A stretch of 64,000 nucleotides of DNA from Sphingosinicellaceae bacterium (lineage in GTDB: Bacteria; Pseudomonadota; Alphaproteobacteria; Sphingomonadales; Sphingomonadaceae). The stretch's first letter is position 1. The number at the start of each line of letters is the position of its first letter. Below, piece by piece: positions 1 to 9,099 of the stretch. The notes under the pieces are model-generated. The model saw nothing but the letters and a program-made list of their open reading frames with translations, was not told the origin of the DNA and did not search any database. Position numbers and translations under genes: made by a program. Location: NCBI GenBank assembly GCA_019285715.1, contig CP079108.1:2061001-2125000 (forward strand). Reading direction: 5' to 3'.

Positions 1-1247
1 GTCGACGGCGTTGCCACCCTCCAGCCGGCGGCGCGCGGCCTCGCTCTGGCCGAGTTTCTCGGTGGCGTCGCGGACGCGGAGTTCGAGGGTCTCGTTGACG
101 TCCTCGACCGCGGCCAGCGCGACCAGCACGCGTTTGCCGATGGCGAAGCCGAAGGCCAGGAACACCAGCAGCCCGCCATAGGGCTGGAGCTGGAAGGTGA
201 CGCCGCGCCACGTCGTCGAGAGCAGGATAAGGTCGGGGAAGCCGAACGCCGTCGACACGGTCATCGCGCTGAACATCGCGACGTTCTCGATACTCGGTGA
301 GCGACGGATCGCGCCGCCGAGCAGGTACAGCGTCGCGAACGCCAACGGCCACATGATCAGGTAGCTCGGGGCCGGGTTGTTGCCGGTCGCGATCAGCCCG
401 TGGCGAATGGCGATCGCGCCCGCGCAGACTGCCGCGGAGGCCAGGATGATGCGCCGGCGGTGGGGAACGTCGAGGAAGGTCGCGGCGAAACCGAACGCCG
501 CCCAGAACACCGCGAACATCGAGTCGGCGTTGAGGGTCCAGAACACGCCGTCGTCGAACGGCACCGAGTCAGCGAAATACTGGAGGTTCCAGAAGCACCA
601 GAACAGCCCGACCAGCGCCAGCCAGCCGAACACGCGCTCGGTGGGGCGCGAGATCCAGAACAGCAAGGCTCCCAGCGACAGCACCGCGATGACCCCGGAG
701 ATCAGCTCCGGCCCGGCAACATTGAGGAACCAGCGCAGCCGGTATTCCTCGCGAAGCTGCTGGTCGCTGCCGACGAGCATGCGGCCGACCGTGGTCGAGC
801 GGCCGTTGTCGGCCTCGACCCGCATGGTGATTTCGTTGACCGGGGCCGCAGCAGCGTCGTCGGCAGACCGATGAACACCGGCCGGTGCCAGCCGAACGAG
901 CGATCGGCCTCGTTGGCGTTGCTGCGGAAGATCTCGGTGCCGTTCAGGAAGACCGTGTAGCGCTCGCGGACGCGGTCACTGAACAGCGCCAGCGGTGCGT
1001 TGCCGGGCGGCCGTTCGAAGGGCAGGCGGACCCACGCCGAGGTGCCGCGCGCGTGGCCCGCCGCGCGCCCCCAGGTCATCGGCACCGTCACCGGCTGCCA
1101 CCCTGAAAGCGGGATCGTCGCGGCAGCGGAGCGCGTCATCACGCCCCGATCGAGCTCGACCGGCTCGGCCGCCCGCGCCGCAGCGATGGCGATCAGCCCG
1201 GCCAGCAGCAGCAGCCCCGCGCCGATCATCCGCCATCGCCCCGGCAC
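1..1247 (-). pseudogene. 7TM-type sensor histidine kinase, N-terminal part, apparent frameshift, cut by window edge
   Basis: The minus strand encodes a signal peptide (from a GTG at 1247 or an ATG at 1229), an extracytoplasmic beta-sandwich-like sensor region (WQPVTVPMTWG, TAWVRLPF-type motifs), then about seven hydrophobic helices and the start of a coiled coil (AAVEDVNETLELRVRDATEK) that normally leads into a histidine-kinase core. The core lies beyond base 1. The first frame is lost near 834-848: the signal-sensor part reads to VFIGLPTTLLRP and the rest (VNEITMRVEADNG...) continues one frame over, as if one base were missing. The kinase starts 4 bp after the stop of the response regulator at 1251, so the two form an operon and a probable cognate pair. 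The 7TMR-DISM-like class is inferred from architecture. A sequencing error would restore a normal gene. Confidence 0.65.
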
Positions 1248-1250
1248 CGC

Positions 1251-1907
1251 CTAGTGCACGCCCATGATGCCGCGGCTCGACGCCTCGAATACCGCCTCCG
1301 AGCGCGAATTGACCTCGAGCTTGCGGTACAGGTTCTTGACGTGGGTACCGACGGTCTGCGGCGACAGCGTCAGCAACCCGGCGATCTCGGCATAGCTGAA
1401 GCCGCGCGCGAGAAGCCCCAGCACTTCGGCCTCGCGCGGCGACAGGCCCTCGCCCTCCGACACGCCCTTGCCGGTTCGCGACGGCTGCAGCTGCTGCAGC
1501 AATTGCCGCGCGATGATCGGGCTGATCGGCGAGCCGCCGCGGCGGATCTCGCGGATGCCGGCGACACAGTCGTCGAAGCGCTCGTCCTTGAGGATATAGC
1601 CGCGCGCGCCCGCCTTGATGCTGGCCAGCACATTGGCCTGGTCGGCGAAGATCGTGATCACGATGATGTCGGTGTCCGGATAGCGCCGCGAGGTCTCGGC
1701 GATCAGCGTGATGCCGGTGCCGTCGGGCAGGCCGAGGTCGCACAGCAGCACGTCGAAGCCGCCCTCCTTGACCAGCAGCAGGCCGCTTTGCGTGCTGCGC
1801 GCCACCGCGACGACGGTGATGTCGTCGGCGGCGGCGATCGCGGACGTCAGCATCTCCACGGTCACCGGGTCGTCTTCGATGATGGCGACGCGGATCATGT
1901 CGTTCAT
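1251..1907 (-). CDS. NarL/FixJ-type response regulator (REC + LuxR HTH)
   Basis: This 218-residue protein has an N-terminal receiver domain with the acidic pair E11/D12-D13, phospho-acceptor D57 (VLLCDLGLPDG) and the conserved lysine in GYILKD. A C-terminal LuxR-type helix-turn-helix follows (LSPREAEVLGLLARGFSYAE, then SPQTVGTHVKNLYRKL). It is a DNA-binding transcription regulator activated by phosphorylation, almost certainly by the adjacent sensor kinase, whose gene begins 4 bp downstream. The gene is intact. The 249-bp region between it and the divergent adhesin gene carries a 12-bp direct repeat and a 19-bp inverted repeat, so the adhesin is a plausible target (inference). Confidence 0.93.
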   Translation of the reverse strand: MNDMIRVAIIEDDPVTVEMLTSAIAAADDITVVAVARSTQSGLLLVKEGGFDVLLCDLGLPDGTGITLIAETSRRYPDTDIIVITIFADQANVLASIKAGARGYILKDERFDDCVAGIREIRRGGSPISPIIARQLLQQLQPSRTGKGVSEGEGLSPREAEVLGLLARGFSYAEIAGLLTLSPQTVGTHVKNLYRKLEVNSRSEAVFEASSRGIMGVH

Positions 1908-2002
1908 GTGGACACGCTTTCCCCCGGAATAGCGACTGCGGCTCCCGGCAGCGGGACAGTGTTTCGGCCGCCGATCAGTCGCCGCCGGCCCGGATATACC
2001 GG

Positions 2003-2096
2003 CAGGTCGTTACGGAGGCATACCCGATTCCCGGTAGGCGGGTCGCGCGTTCGCGGGATGCCCAGCCCTTAATGCCGCTTCTATCAGGTCGTTACG
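2003..2096. promoter_or_regulatory. 12-bp direct repeat upstream of the adhesin gene
   Basis: The sequence CAGGTCGTTACG occurs perfectly at 2003-2014 and again at 2085-2096, 82 bp apart, in the region between the response regulator and the divergently transcribed adhesin. It could be a pair of regulator binding sites. No promoter boxes are clear enough to call. Confidence 0.35.
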
Positions 2097-2111
2097 CCTC
2101 CAGACCGGAGG

Positions 2112-2130
2112 ACCGCCCGGACCGGGCGGT
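2112..2130. promoter_or_regulatory. 19-bp perfect inverted repeat in adhesin leader
   Basis: ACCGCCCGG (2112-2120), one central A, then CCGGGCGGT (2122-2130). This perfect 9-bp dyad ends 26 bp before the adhesin ATG at 2157. It can be read as a protein operator or as an RNA hairpin in the 5' leader. There is no T-run, so it is not a simple terminator. Confidence 0.4.
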
Positions 2131-2156
2131 GGACCACAGCACTCAGGGGCACTGCA

Positions 2157-4925
2157 ATGAACATTTCCATGACCAATGGCCGGCGACTGCTGGCGATGAC
2201 CGGTGCCAGCGTGCTGGCGATGACCGTCGGCACCAACGCCTGGGCCGGCTCGACCGCAGCGTGCGTCGTCGGCGCGGGCACCGACTCTACCGAGTGCGGC
2301 GTCGGTTCACAGGCGCAGAGCGCCGACGCAACGGCCATCGGTGACGATGCTCTCGCCAGTGCCAAGAACTCGTCGGCCTTCGGCTCCAGTGCACAGGCGA
2401 CCGGGGTCAATTCGACGGCCACGGGCATGGTTGCGAACGCCGGCGGGACCGGTGCCTCCGCTTATGGTGCGGTTTCGACCGCGCAGGGCAACGACTCGTC
2501 CGCTTTCGGCTTCAACGCGGGGGCCTTCGACATCGGCGCTTCCGCATTCGGGTCTTCAGCGACTGCAAGCGGATAGGGTTCCTCGGCTTTCGGCTTTGAA
2601 GCAACGGCCGGCGGGTTCAATTCGGTCGCAATTGGCAGGGCAGCACTTGCAGACGACACCGGCGCGATCGCCATAGGCGAACAGTCGACCGCCAGCGCCG
2701 AATTCTCGTCGGCGATCGGCCAGGAGGCGTCCGCCACCGGTGCAGGCGCCGTCGCGATCGGTTACCAGTCGGCGGCCGGCGGCCAGCTTTCGACCGCGAT
2801 GGGCTATCAGAGCACCGCAAGCCAATCGGGCGCGACAGCGGTCGGCGCGTCGTCGACCGCGATCTCCGACGCATCGGCTTTCGGTGTCTTCGCTTCGGCA
2901 AGCGGGGTCGAGTCGGCGGCGTTCGGTCACGAGGCTGCTGCCAGCGGGATTGATTCGTCGGCCTTCGGCAGCAACGCGCACGCCCTCGCCGAATACGCCA
3001 CCGCGGTCGGTAACAGCGCGCAGGCCACCGGCAGCAGCGCCTCGGCCTTCGGCGACCTTTCGAAGGCGGCCGGCATCGAGTCGACGGCACTCGGCGGATC
3101 GGCGTTTGCGGAAGACAATTTCACCATCGCGATCGGGGCTGCCCATGCCGCCGGGCTCAACTCCTTCGCCGCCGGGCTCGGCGCGACGAGCACCGAACTC
3201 GACTCGATCGTGATCGGGCACGATGCCACCGCCTCGGGCGTCGGCTCGATCGTGCTCGGGCGAAATGCCGCCGCAATCGCTGCCGGCGGTATCGCCTTTG
3301 GCGACACTGCGAGCTCCAAGGGCCCCGGCTCGACCGCGGTCGGTCACAACACCAAGGCCGAGGGCGACGAAGCCACCGCGCTCGGCGACGGTGCGGAGGC
3401 GACACAGGACTTTGCCTTGGCCATCGGCGCCGGGGCAGCGGCTTCGGACGTCGACGCGATCTCGATTGGCCGCCTGTCCGTTGCCAGCGCCAGCAACGCG
3501 CTGGCATTCGGTCACGGCAGCCTGTCCACCGCTCAGTTTGCCACCGCCGTCGGCCACAACAGCCAGGCACTCGGGGAGAGCAGCGCGGCGTTCGGCGACG
3601 GGGCCTGGGCGACGGGCGTCCAGTCGACCGCCGCCGGTGCCGGCTCGCTCGCCTCGGGTGACCGATCAGCCGCCTTCGGCCTGAACGCCACGGCCTCGGC
3701 CGACAACGCCTATTCGTTCGGCGGCATCGCTGCCGGCAAGGGATCGACCGCACTGGGCTCGGAAGCGCAGGCACTCACCGATAACTCGACCGCCATCGGC
3801 AATAACGCGATCGCAAAGGGCGGCGCCGCAGTGTCGATCGGTTTCGGAAATATCGCCAACGGTGACGGCGCGGTCGCAATCGGTGATCCGAACTCGGCCA
3901 CTGGCCTCGGTGCGGTCGCGATCGGCAAGGACAACACCGCGAACGGCATCGGCGCAGTCGCGATCGGCAACTTCTCGGCCGCGGTCGGGGACTCGGCGAT
4001 TGCGCTCGGCAACGCTGCGGTCGCCATTGCGGACGGTGCGGTTGCGATCGGTAAGGGCACCAGCGCCAACTTCACGAACGCCGTCGCGCTCGGAGCCGGC
4101 GCTGCGGCGACCCGCGCCGGGCAGATCGTGCTGGGGGGGACCGGCAGCTCGGTGACCATCGGCGACCTCGCGTCCAGCACCGCGGCGCAGACCGGCGCGC
4201 TATCCATCATGAAGGTCGATGCGTCCGGAACGGTGGGCAGCAACAGCACCATCCTCGCCGACTTTGCGGCCGGGCAGGCGGTACAGGACGGTCGCCTGAC
4301 CTCGATCGAGGGCGTCAACACCACCCAGGACACGCGCCTGACCGGTGTCGAGACCAAGAATACCCAGCAGGACACCCGCCTGACCGGTGTGGAGGCTAGG
4401 AACACCACGCAGGACACGCGCCTCGACGGTGTCGAAGGGGTCAACACGACGCAGGCGACGCAGATCGCCGCGATCCAGACGCTCGACACCACGCAGAACC
4501 AGCGGATCACGGCGACCGAGGCGGTGACCACGACGCAGGGCACCCAGATCACCGCGATCCAGGCGCTCAACACGGTGCAGGACACCCGCCTGACCGCAGT
4601 CGAGGGCGTCAACACGTCGCAATCGACCCGGCTGACGGCGCTCGAGGATGCGCAGGCGTCGACCTTCAACCTGATCGACCACAACCGCAACGAGGCGCGC
4701 CGGGGTATCGCGGCCGCTGCGGCGATGACCACCGCACCGCTGCCGTCCGCTCCGGGCAAGACCAGCTACGCCGCCAACACCGCGGTCTATCGCGGCAAGG
4801 TCGCCTTCAGCCTGTCCTTCGCCCACGCCATCGACATCGGCTCGCCGTTCGCTCTGACCGCGGCCGTCGCGCACAGTGGCGGCAGCGACACCGTCGGCCG
4901 CGTCGGCATCGCCGGCGAGTTCTGA
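2157..4925 (+). pseudogene. Trimeric autotransporter adhesin (YadA-like) interrupted by one in-frame amber codon
   Basis: The frame is open over 923 codons apart from TAG at 2574-2576; both flanking segments are in the same phase. Residues 1-31 are a Sec signal peptide ending in NAWA. Then comes a long left-handed beta-roll head of about 14-residue repeats (SSAFGxxAxASGxxS, AVAIGxxxxA) to about residue 660. A coiled-coil stalk follows of repeated units such as NTTQDTRLTGVE, and a C-terminal YadA-like anchor (HNRNEARRGIAAAAAM ... GIAGEF) ends in Phe. The repeat pattern runs straight through the stop (ATASG-stop-GSSAFG), so a point mutation of CAG, AAG or similar is the simplest reading. The protein would be an outer-membrane surface adhesin. 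The product made is either 139 residues (secreted but without anchor), a readthrough protein, or an internal restart. The divergent two-component genes may control it. Confidence 0.88.
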
Positions 4926-4969
4926 TCAGCCGGGGGCACTGATCGGAAATCTCCGCTTCAGGGGAGGGC

Positions 4970-5005
4970 TGGCCGGGTCGGGGGAGTTCCCTGGCCCGGC
5001 CATTT
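4970..5005 (+). terminator. Rho-independent-like terminator after the adhesin
   Basis: TGGCCGGG (4970-4977) pairs with CCCGGCCA (4995-5002) around a 17-nt loop and is followed by TTT. It lies 45 bp after the adhesin stop and before the tRNA gene. Confidence 0.55.
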
Positions 5006-5039
5006 CCTTGCCGGAAACTGCAGTCTATAGGGGCGCGGC

Positions 5040-5124
5040 GCGGGCGTGGTGAAACTGGTAGACGCGCGGGACTCAAAATCCCGTTCCGCAAGGAGTGTCG
5101 GTTCGATTCCGACCGCCCGCACCA
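5040..5124 (+). tRNA. tRNA-Leu (anticodon CAA)
   Basis: An 85-nt cloverleaf: acceptor arm GCGGGCG (5040-5046) pairs with CGCCCGC (5114-5120). The anticodon stem CGGGA/TCCCG encloses CTCAAAA, with anticodon CAA at 5074-5076. A long variable arm, typical of class II tRNA-Leu, and the T-arm GGTTCGATTCC are present. The discriminator A and CCA end are encoded. A run of T follows at 5125-5129. It decodes UUG. Confidence 0.97.
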
Positions 5125-5204
5125 TTTTTCACACGGCCAGCGTTCCCTCTCGCACGAAGCGCGGCTCCCTTGAGTTGCAAGCAACCGGATATTATCTGAA
5201 TACC

Positions 5205-5753
5205 ATGGCGATCCGCGACATCATCGAAGCACCCGACCCCTACCTTAGAACGATCTCGACTCCGGTCGAGGCGGTCGACGATGAGGTGCGTACGCTCGTC
5301 GCCGACATGTTCGAGACGATGTACGACGCGCCCGGCATCGGCCTCGCCGCGATCCAGGTCGGCGTCGCCAAGCGCGTGCTGGTCATCGACCTCCAGCCCG
5401 ACCCGGAGCCCGTCGAAGGAGTCGAGCCCGCAAACCAGGAGCGCATCCGCGAGCCGCGGGTGTTCATCAACCCGGTGATCACCTGGGAATCGGACGAGTT
5501 GTCGAGCTACAACGAGGGCTGCCTGTCGGTCCCGGAGCTTTACGGCGACGTCGAGCGTCCCGCCAAGGTCCACGCGACCTGGCTCGACGAGACCGGCGCG
5601 GCTCACGACGAGGACATCGACGGCATGCTGGCGACCTGCCTCCAGCACGAGATGGACCACCTCAACGGCGTGCTGTTCTACGACCATCTGTCGAAGCTGA
5701 AGCGCGATATGATCGTCAAGAAGCTGACCAAGGCTCAGCGTAAGGCGGCGTAA
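5205..5753 (+). CDS. def: Peptide deformylase
   Basis: This 182-residue metalloenzyme removes the formyl group from the N-terminal methionine of nascent proteins. All three family motifs are present: [10 protein letters not shown] (from residue 44), EGCLSVP with metal-ligand C106, and HEMDH (148-152) supplying two histidine ligands and the catalytic Glu. The ATG at 5205 gives the normal deformylase N-terminus ([15 protein letters not shown]). The open frame extends back through the tRNA, but that extension is a translation of the tRNA itself and is not used. A modest insertion ([15 protein letters not shown]) before the central strand is common in alphaproteobacterial forms. Confidence 0.97.
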   Translation: MAIRDIIEAPDPYLRTISTPVEAVDDEVRTLVADMFETMYDAPGIGLAAIQVGVAKRVLVIDLQPDPEPVEGVEPANQERIREPRVFINPVITWESDELSSYNEGCLSVPELYGDVERPAKVHATWLDETGAAHDEDIDGMLATCLQHEMDHLNGVLFYDHLSKLKRDMIVKKLTKAQRKAA

Positions 5754-5810
5754 GTCTTAACGCGTCGTCGGCCCGGCGATCCTACCCCGACATCCCGGGT
5801 AACCTCCCCC

Positions 5811-5880
5811 GTGATCCCGGCGAACGCCGGGACCTATCTCCCGGACTCAGGTGATGGGTCCCGGCGTTCGCCGGGATGAC
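5811..5880. repeat. Dispersed intergenic palindromic repeat, copy 1
   Basis: The arms GATCCCGGCGAACGCCGGGACC (from 5813) and GGTCCCGGCGTTCGCCGGGAT (from 5857) are inverted copies, each also internally palindromic. It lies between def and the SDR gene, which converge here. It is related to copies at 6658, 17629, 20330 and 30786. Confidence 0.8.
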
Positions 5881-5898
5881 GGGGTAAAGGTTTGCCCC

Positions 5899-6630
5899 TC
5901 AGTTCCTCAGGTCGATCACCGCTCCGCTGGCGAAATCCCGCTCCAGCAGCCCGACCAGCGCCGCCGCGACGACCTCGGGCCCCTTCAGCGTCGACGCGTC
6001 CTCGCCCGGATAGGCGCGCGCCCGCATCTTGGTCGCTGTCGCCCGCGGGTTGACCACGGCGACCCGCACCGGCGTCGTGCCCGCGACCTCCTTGCCGTAG
6101 GTCTGGACGAGCATGTCGAGCGCCGCCTTGGTCGCGGCATAGGCACCCCAGAACGCCCGCGGCTCGCTGGCGACGGTCGAGGTCAGGCTGAGCAGGCGTC
6201 CGGCCGCGCTCGACCGGAGCAGCGGATCGAACGCGCGGATCAGCCGGAAGCTCGCGGTCAGGTTGAGGCTGACGACCTGGTCCCATTCCTTCAGGTCGAT
6301 GTGCGGGACCGGTGTCAGGCTGCCGAGCGTCCCGGCGTTGATCACCAGCACGTCGAGCCGCCCCCAGCGCGTCGTCAGCGCTCCCGCCAGCCGGTCGATA
6401 GCATCGAAGTCACGCAGGTCGAGCGGCGCGATGGTCGCCTTGCCGCCCGCGGCATGAATGCGGTCCTCGACCTCGATCAGGCCCGCCTCGGTGCGCGCGG
6501 TCAGCACGACATGCGCGCCCGCCGCTGCCAGCGCTTCCGCCGTCGCCGCGCCGATACCGCGTGATGCCCCGGTGACGAGTGCGACTTTACCAGCGAGGAA
6601 GTGCGGCATCTTGCTAACCTTCTGCGTCAT
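5899..6630 (-). CDS. SDR-family NAD(P)-dependent oxidoreductase
   Basis: This 243-residue classical short-chain dehydrogenase has the Rossmann motif TGASRGIG (20-27), the NAG motif (98-100) and the catalytic set S151, Y164, K168 (YAATK). The substrate cannot be told from sequence. The general form resembles YciK-type or 3-oxoacyl-ACP reductase-like proteins of sphingomonads. An in-frame ATG at codon 8 (6609) is an alternative start. It lies downstream of purF on the same strand, separated by a palindromic repeat, so co-transcription is possible but not shown. Confidence 0.9.
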   Translation of the reverse strand: MTQKVSKMPHFLAGKVALVTGASRGIGAATAEALAAAGAHVVLTARTEAGLIEVEDRIHAAGGKATIAPLDLRDFDAIDRLAGALTTRWGRLDVLVINAGTLGSLTPVPHIDLKEWDQVVSLNLTASFRLIRAFDPLLRSSAAGRLLSLTSTVASEPRAFWGAYAATKAALDMLVQTYGKEVAGTTPVRVAVVNPRATATKMRARAYPGEDASTLKGPEVVAAALVGLLERDFASGAVIDLRN

Positions 6631-6657
6631 GCTGGCGAACGCCAGGTCGACGCCTCA

Positions 6658-6744
6658 TTGTCATCCCGGGCTTAGCCCGGGACCCAGCCAACGCCGGGTG
6701 GTCCCTGTGGGTAGCTGGGTCCCGGGTCGAGCCCGGGATGACAA
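6658..6744. repeat. Dispersed intergenic palindromic repeat, copy 2
   Basis: TTGTCATCCCGGGC at the left and GCCCGGGATGACAA at the right are inverted copies. Inside them GGACCCAGC and GCTGGGTCC pair as well. The 87-bp unit would form one long imperfect hairpin. It sits between purF and the SDR gene. Confidence 0.85.
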
Positions 6745-6776
6745 AATCATCCAGAAAATGGATCCGGCAGGACCCG

Positions 6777-8243
6777 TTAGATCATCCGCTCCGACAGCAT
6801 CGACAGTTGGTCGGGAACCTCGAGGTCCTCCTGGTCGGTCAGGCGCGTCGGATAGTCGCCGGTGAAGCAGGCGTCGCAGTATTGCGGCGCATCCTCCAGT
6901 CGCATGTCCTCGCCGAGCGCGCGGTAAAGGCCGTCGGTGGAGACGAAAGCCAGGCTGTCGACCTTGATGTATTCGCGCATCCGCTCGACGTCCATGTTGG
7001 CAGCGAGCAGCTTCGAGCGGGCGGGGGTGTCGACCCCGTAGAAACAGCTGTGCCGGGTCGGCGGCGAGGCGATCCGCATGTGGACCTCGGCGGCCCCGGC
7101 ATCCCGCATCATCTGGACGATCTTGAGGCTGGTGGTGCCGCGAACGATCGAATCGTCGATCAGGATGATGCGCTTGCCGTCAATCATCGCGCGGTTGGCG
7201 TTGTGCTTGAGCTTGACACCGAGGTTGCGGATCTGGTCACCCGGCTGGATGAAGGTCCGCCCGACATAGTGCGAGCGGATGATGCCGAGCTCGAACGGCA
7301 GGCCCGATTCCTGTGCGTAGCCGATCGCGGCAGGGACTCCGGAGTCGGGCACTGGCACGACCATGTCGGCCTCGATCGGGCTCTCGCGGGCCAGCTCGAC
7401 ACCGATCTTCTTGCGCACCTGATAGACGCTGGAGCCGTCGACGACCGAATCGGGACGGCTGAAATAAACGTGCTCGAAGACGCAGGGGCGAGGCCGCACG
7501 GTGCCAAACGGGCGCAGCGAACGCAGGCCGCGGCCGGTGATGACGATCAGTTCGCCCGGCTCGACGGCACGGAGGAACGTCGCGCCGACGACATCGAGTG
7601 CCACCGTCTCCGACGCCAGGATGTACGAGTCGCCGAGACGCCCGAGAACCAGCGGCCGCACGCCGAGCGGGTCGCGGCAGGCGATCATGCCCTCCCCGGT
7701 CAGGCAGAGCAGGCTGTAGGCACCCTCAACCTGCTTCAGCGCGTCGATAAACTTGTCGAGCAACGTCCGGTAAGTGCTTGTCGCGACGAGGTGGATGATC
7801 ACCTCGGTATCGCTCGTCGACTGGAAGATCGAGCCGCGGCGGATGAGTTCGCGGCGCAGCTTCACGGCGTTCGAAATATTGCCGTTATGGCACAAGGCAA
7901 AACCGCCTGACGCGAGTTCGGCGTACAGCGGCTGGACGTTGCGCAGCGCCGTCTCGCCCGTGGTCGCGTAGCGGTTGTGGCCGATCGCGATCTTGCCGCG
8001 GAGCGTCCGGATAACCTCGTCCGAGTCGAAATTGCCGGCGACATGTCCCATCGCGCGGTGGGTGTGGAAGTCCTGGCCATCGAAGGTGGTGATGCCCGCC
8101 GCCTCCTGGCCGCGATGCTGGAGCGCATGCAGCCCGAGCGCGGTCAGCGCCGCCGCGCCGTCTGAACCATAGACGCCGATGACCCCGCACTCTTCGTGGA
8201 GATGGTCCTGCTCCCAGGGGTCTGTGGTCAGCATGGTGTCCAT
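6777..8243 (-). CDS. purF: Amidophosphoribosyltransferase
   Basis: This 488-residue enzyme is the first committed step of de novo purine synthesis (PRPP + glutamine to phosphoribosylamine). The N-terminal Ntn glutaminase domain begins with CGVIGVYG, giving nucleophile C19 after an 18-residue propeptide, as in the Bacillus-type enzyme. It also contains HRGQEAAGI and the GHNRYATTG motif. The C-terminal phosphoribosyltransferase domain has the PRPP loop [14 protein letters not shown] Cys-rich tail ([11 protein letters not shown]) is present; together with the pro-peptide this suits the Fe-S-containing subclass (inference). The ATG at 8243 is chosen because upstream in-frame codons overlap the divergent hisI gene. 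An ATG three codons later is possible. Confidence 0.97.
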   Translation of the reverse strand: MDTMLTTDPWEQDHLHEECGVIGVYGSDGAAALTALGLHALQHRGQEAAGITTFDGQDFHTHRAMGHVAGNFDSDEVIRTLRGKIAIGHNRYATTGETALRNVQPLYAELASGGFALCHNGNISNAVKLRRELIRRGSIFQSTSDTEVIIHLVATSTYRTLLDKFIDALKQVEGAYSLLCLTGEGMIACRDPLGVRPLVLGRLGDSYILASETVALDVVGATFLRAVEPGELIVITGRGLRSLRPFGTVRPRPCVFEHVYFSRPDSVVDGSSVYQVRKKIGVELARESPIEADMVVPVPDSGVPAAIGYAQESGLPFELGIIRSHYVGRTFIQPGDQIRNLGVKLKHNANRAMIDGKRIILIDDSIVRGTTSLKIVQMMRDAGAAEVHMRIASPPTRHSCFYGVDTPARSKLLAANMDVERMREYIKVDSLAFVSTDGLYRALGEDMRLEDAPQYCDACFTGDYPTRLTDQEDLEVPDQLSMLSERMI

Positions 8244-8328
8244 GGGGAGACTTTCGCGCAGCGGCCTGCGGCGGCATATAGGGACAGGTGGGCGGCTTGT
8301 CGCCCCTACGTTACGATTTGAGGACTCC

Positions 8329-8697
8329 ATGAGCGACACGGCGCGCGAGACCTCGTTGGTCCTCGACCCGAAATGGGACGAACGCGGACTTATCCAGGCG
8401 GTTGCCGTCGACGCCGACAGCGGTGCGGTACTGATGGTCGCGAACATGAATGCCGCGGCACTGGCGGCGACCTTGGCCACCGGTGAGGCGCATTATTGGT
8501 CGCGGAGCCGCGCCGAGATCTGGCACAAGGGCGCGACCTCGGGGAATATCCAGCGCGTCCGCGAGGTCCGCATCGACTGCGACCAGGATGCCGTCGTGCT
8601 GTCGGTCGAACCCGCCGGCCCGGCCTGCCACACGGGGGCGGCGTCGTGCTTCTACCGGGTCGTGGGCGTCGATGCGCGGCTGGCGCCCGTCACCTAG
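8329..8697 (+). CDS. hisI: Phosphoribosyl-AMP cyclohydrolase
   Basis: This 122-residue enzyme opens the adenine ring of PR-AMP in histidine synthesis. It is a stand-alone HisI, not fused to HisE. Conserved features visible are WSRSRxEIWHKGxTSGN, the zinc/magnesium motif DCDQDA (C84) and CHTGxxSCF (C100, C107). The ATG at 8329 is preceded by GAGGA. It is divergent from purF, with 85 bp between the starts. Its TAG stop overlaps the TAG stop of the convergent VOC gene in a shared CTAG. Confidence 0.96.
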   Translation: MSDTARETSLVLDPKWDERGLIQAVAVDADSGAVLMVANMNAAALAATLATGEAHYWSRSRAEIWHKGATSGNIQRVREVRIDCDQDAVVLSVEPAGPACHTGAASCFYRVVGVDARLAPVT

Positions 8698-9074
8698 GCG
8701 GGCGGCTGCCAGAGCTCGATGGCGTTGCCCTCGGGGTCGTGGATGCGCGCGAAGCGGCCGGTTTCGGGCGCGTCCCATTCTGCGCGGGTCTCGACGGCGA
8801 TGTCGGCGGCCTGAAGCTTTCCAAGGAGTTCGTCGATGCCGCTGACCCGGAGGTTGAGCATGAACTGCTTGTCCGCGGCGAAATAGTCGGTCGTTGCCTT
8901 GAACGGCGCGAAGATCGTCGGGCCGCCGACGGTGCTCCACTCCCATTCCCCGGCTTCTCCGGCACCTTCGGCCCGGCAACCCCCGCCGACGCCGAGATGG
9001 GTGACGTACCAGGCGCTCAATGCGTCGGGATCGCTCGCCCTGAAGAAGATGCCGCCGATGCCGAGGACGCCCAT
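8694..9074 (-). CDS. VOC (glyoxalase/bleomycin-resistance) family protein
   Basis: This 126-residue single-unit VOC fold has the N-terminal ...[18 protein letters not shown] and the C-terminal ...[17 protein letters not shown] signature, which supplies a metal-ligand Glu. The FxAxDPxxLxxWY form is the group often annotated as a glyoxalase-like or lactoylglutathione-lyase-related protein of unknown substrate. It lies 25 bp after the EamA gene on the same strand and converges on hisI with a 4-bp stop overlap. Confidence 0.88.
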   Translation of the reverse strand: MGVLGIGGIFFRASDPDALSAWYVTHLGVGGGCRAEGAGEAGEWEWSTVGGPTIFAPFKATTDYFAADKQFMLNLRVSGIDELLGKLQAADIAVETRAEWDAPETGRFARIHDPEGNAIELWQPPA

Positions 9075-9099
9075 GCCCAGTTCTCCCTTGGGGGAGAGG

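Noticed and set aside
1254-2072. Long plus-strand open frame opposite the response regulator
   Set aside because: High-GC shadow of the minus-strand gene, with His/Arg/Asp-rich composition and no domain.
2556-3557. Minus-strand frame opposite the adhesin head
   Set aside because: Repeat-derived antisense product; the plus frame has signal peptide, head, stalk and anchor.
5046-5204. Open frame extending the deformylase upstream (starts [12 protein letters not shown])
   Set aside because: It is a translation of the tRNA-Leu gene, a common false protein; the deformylase begins at 5205.
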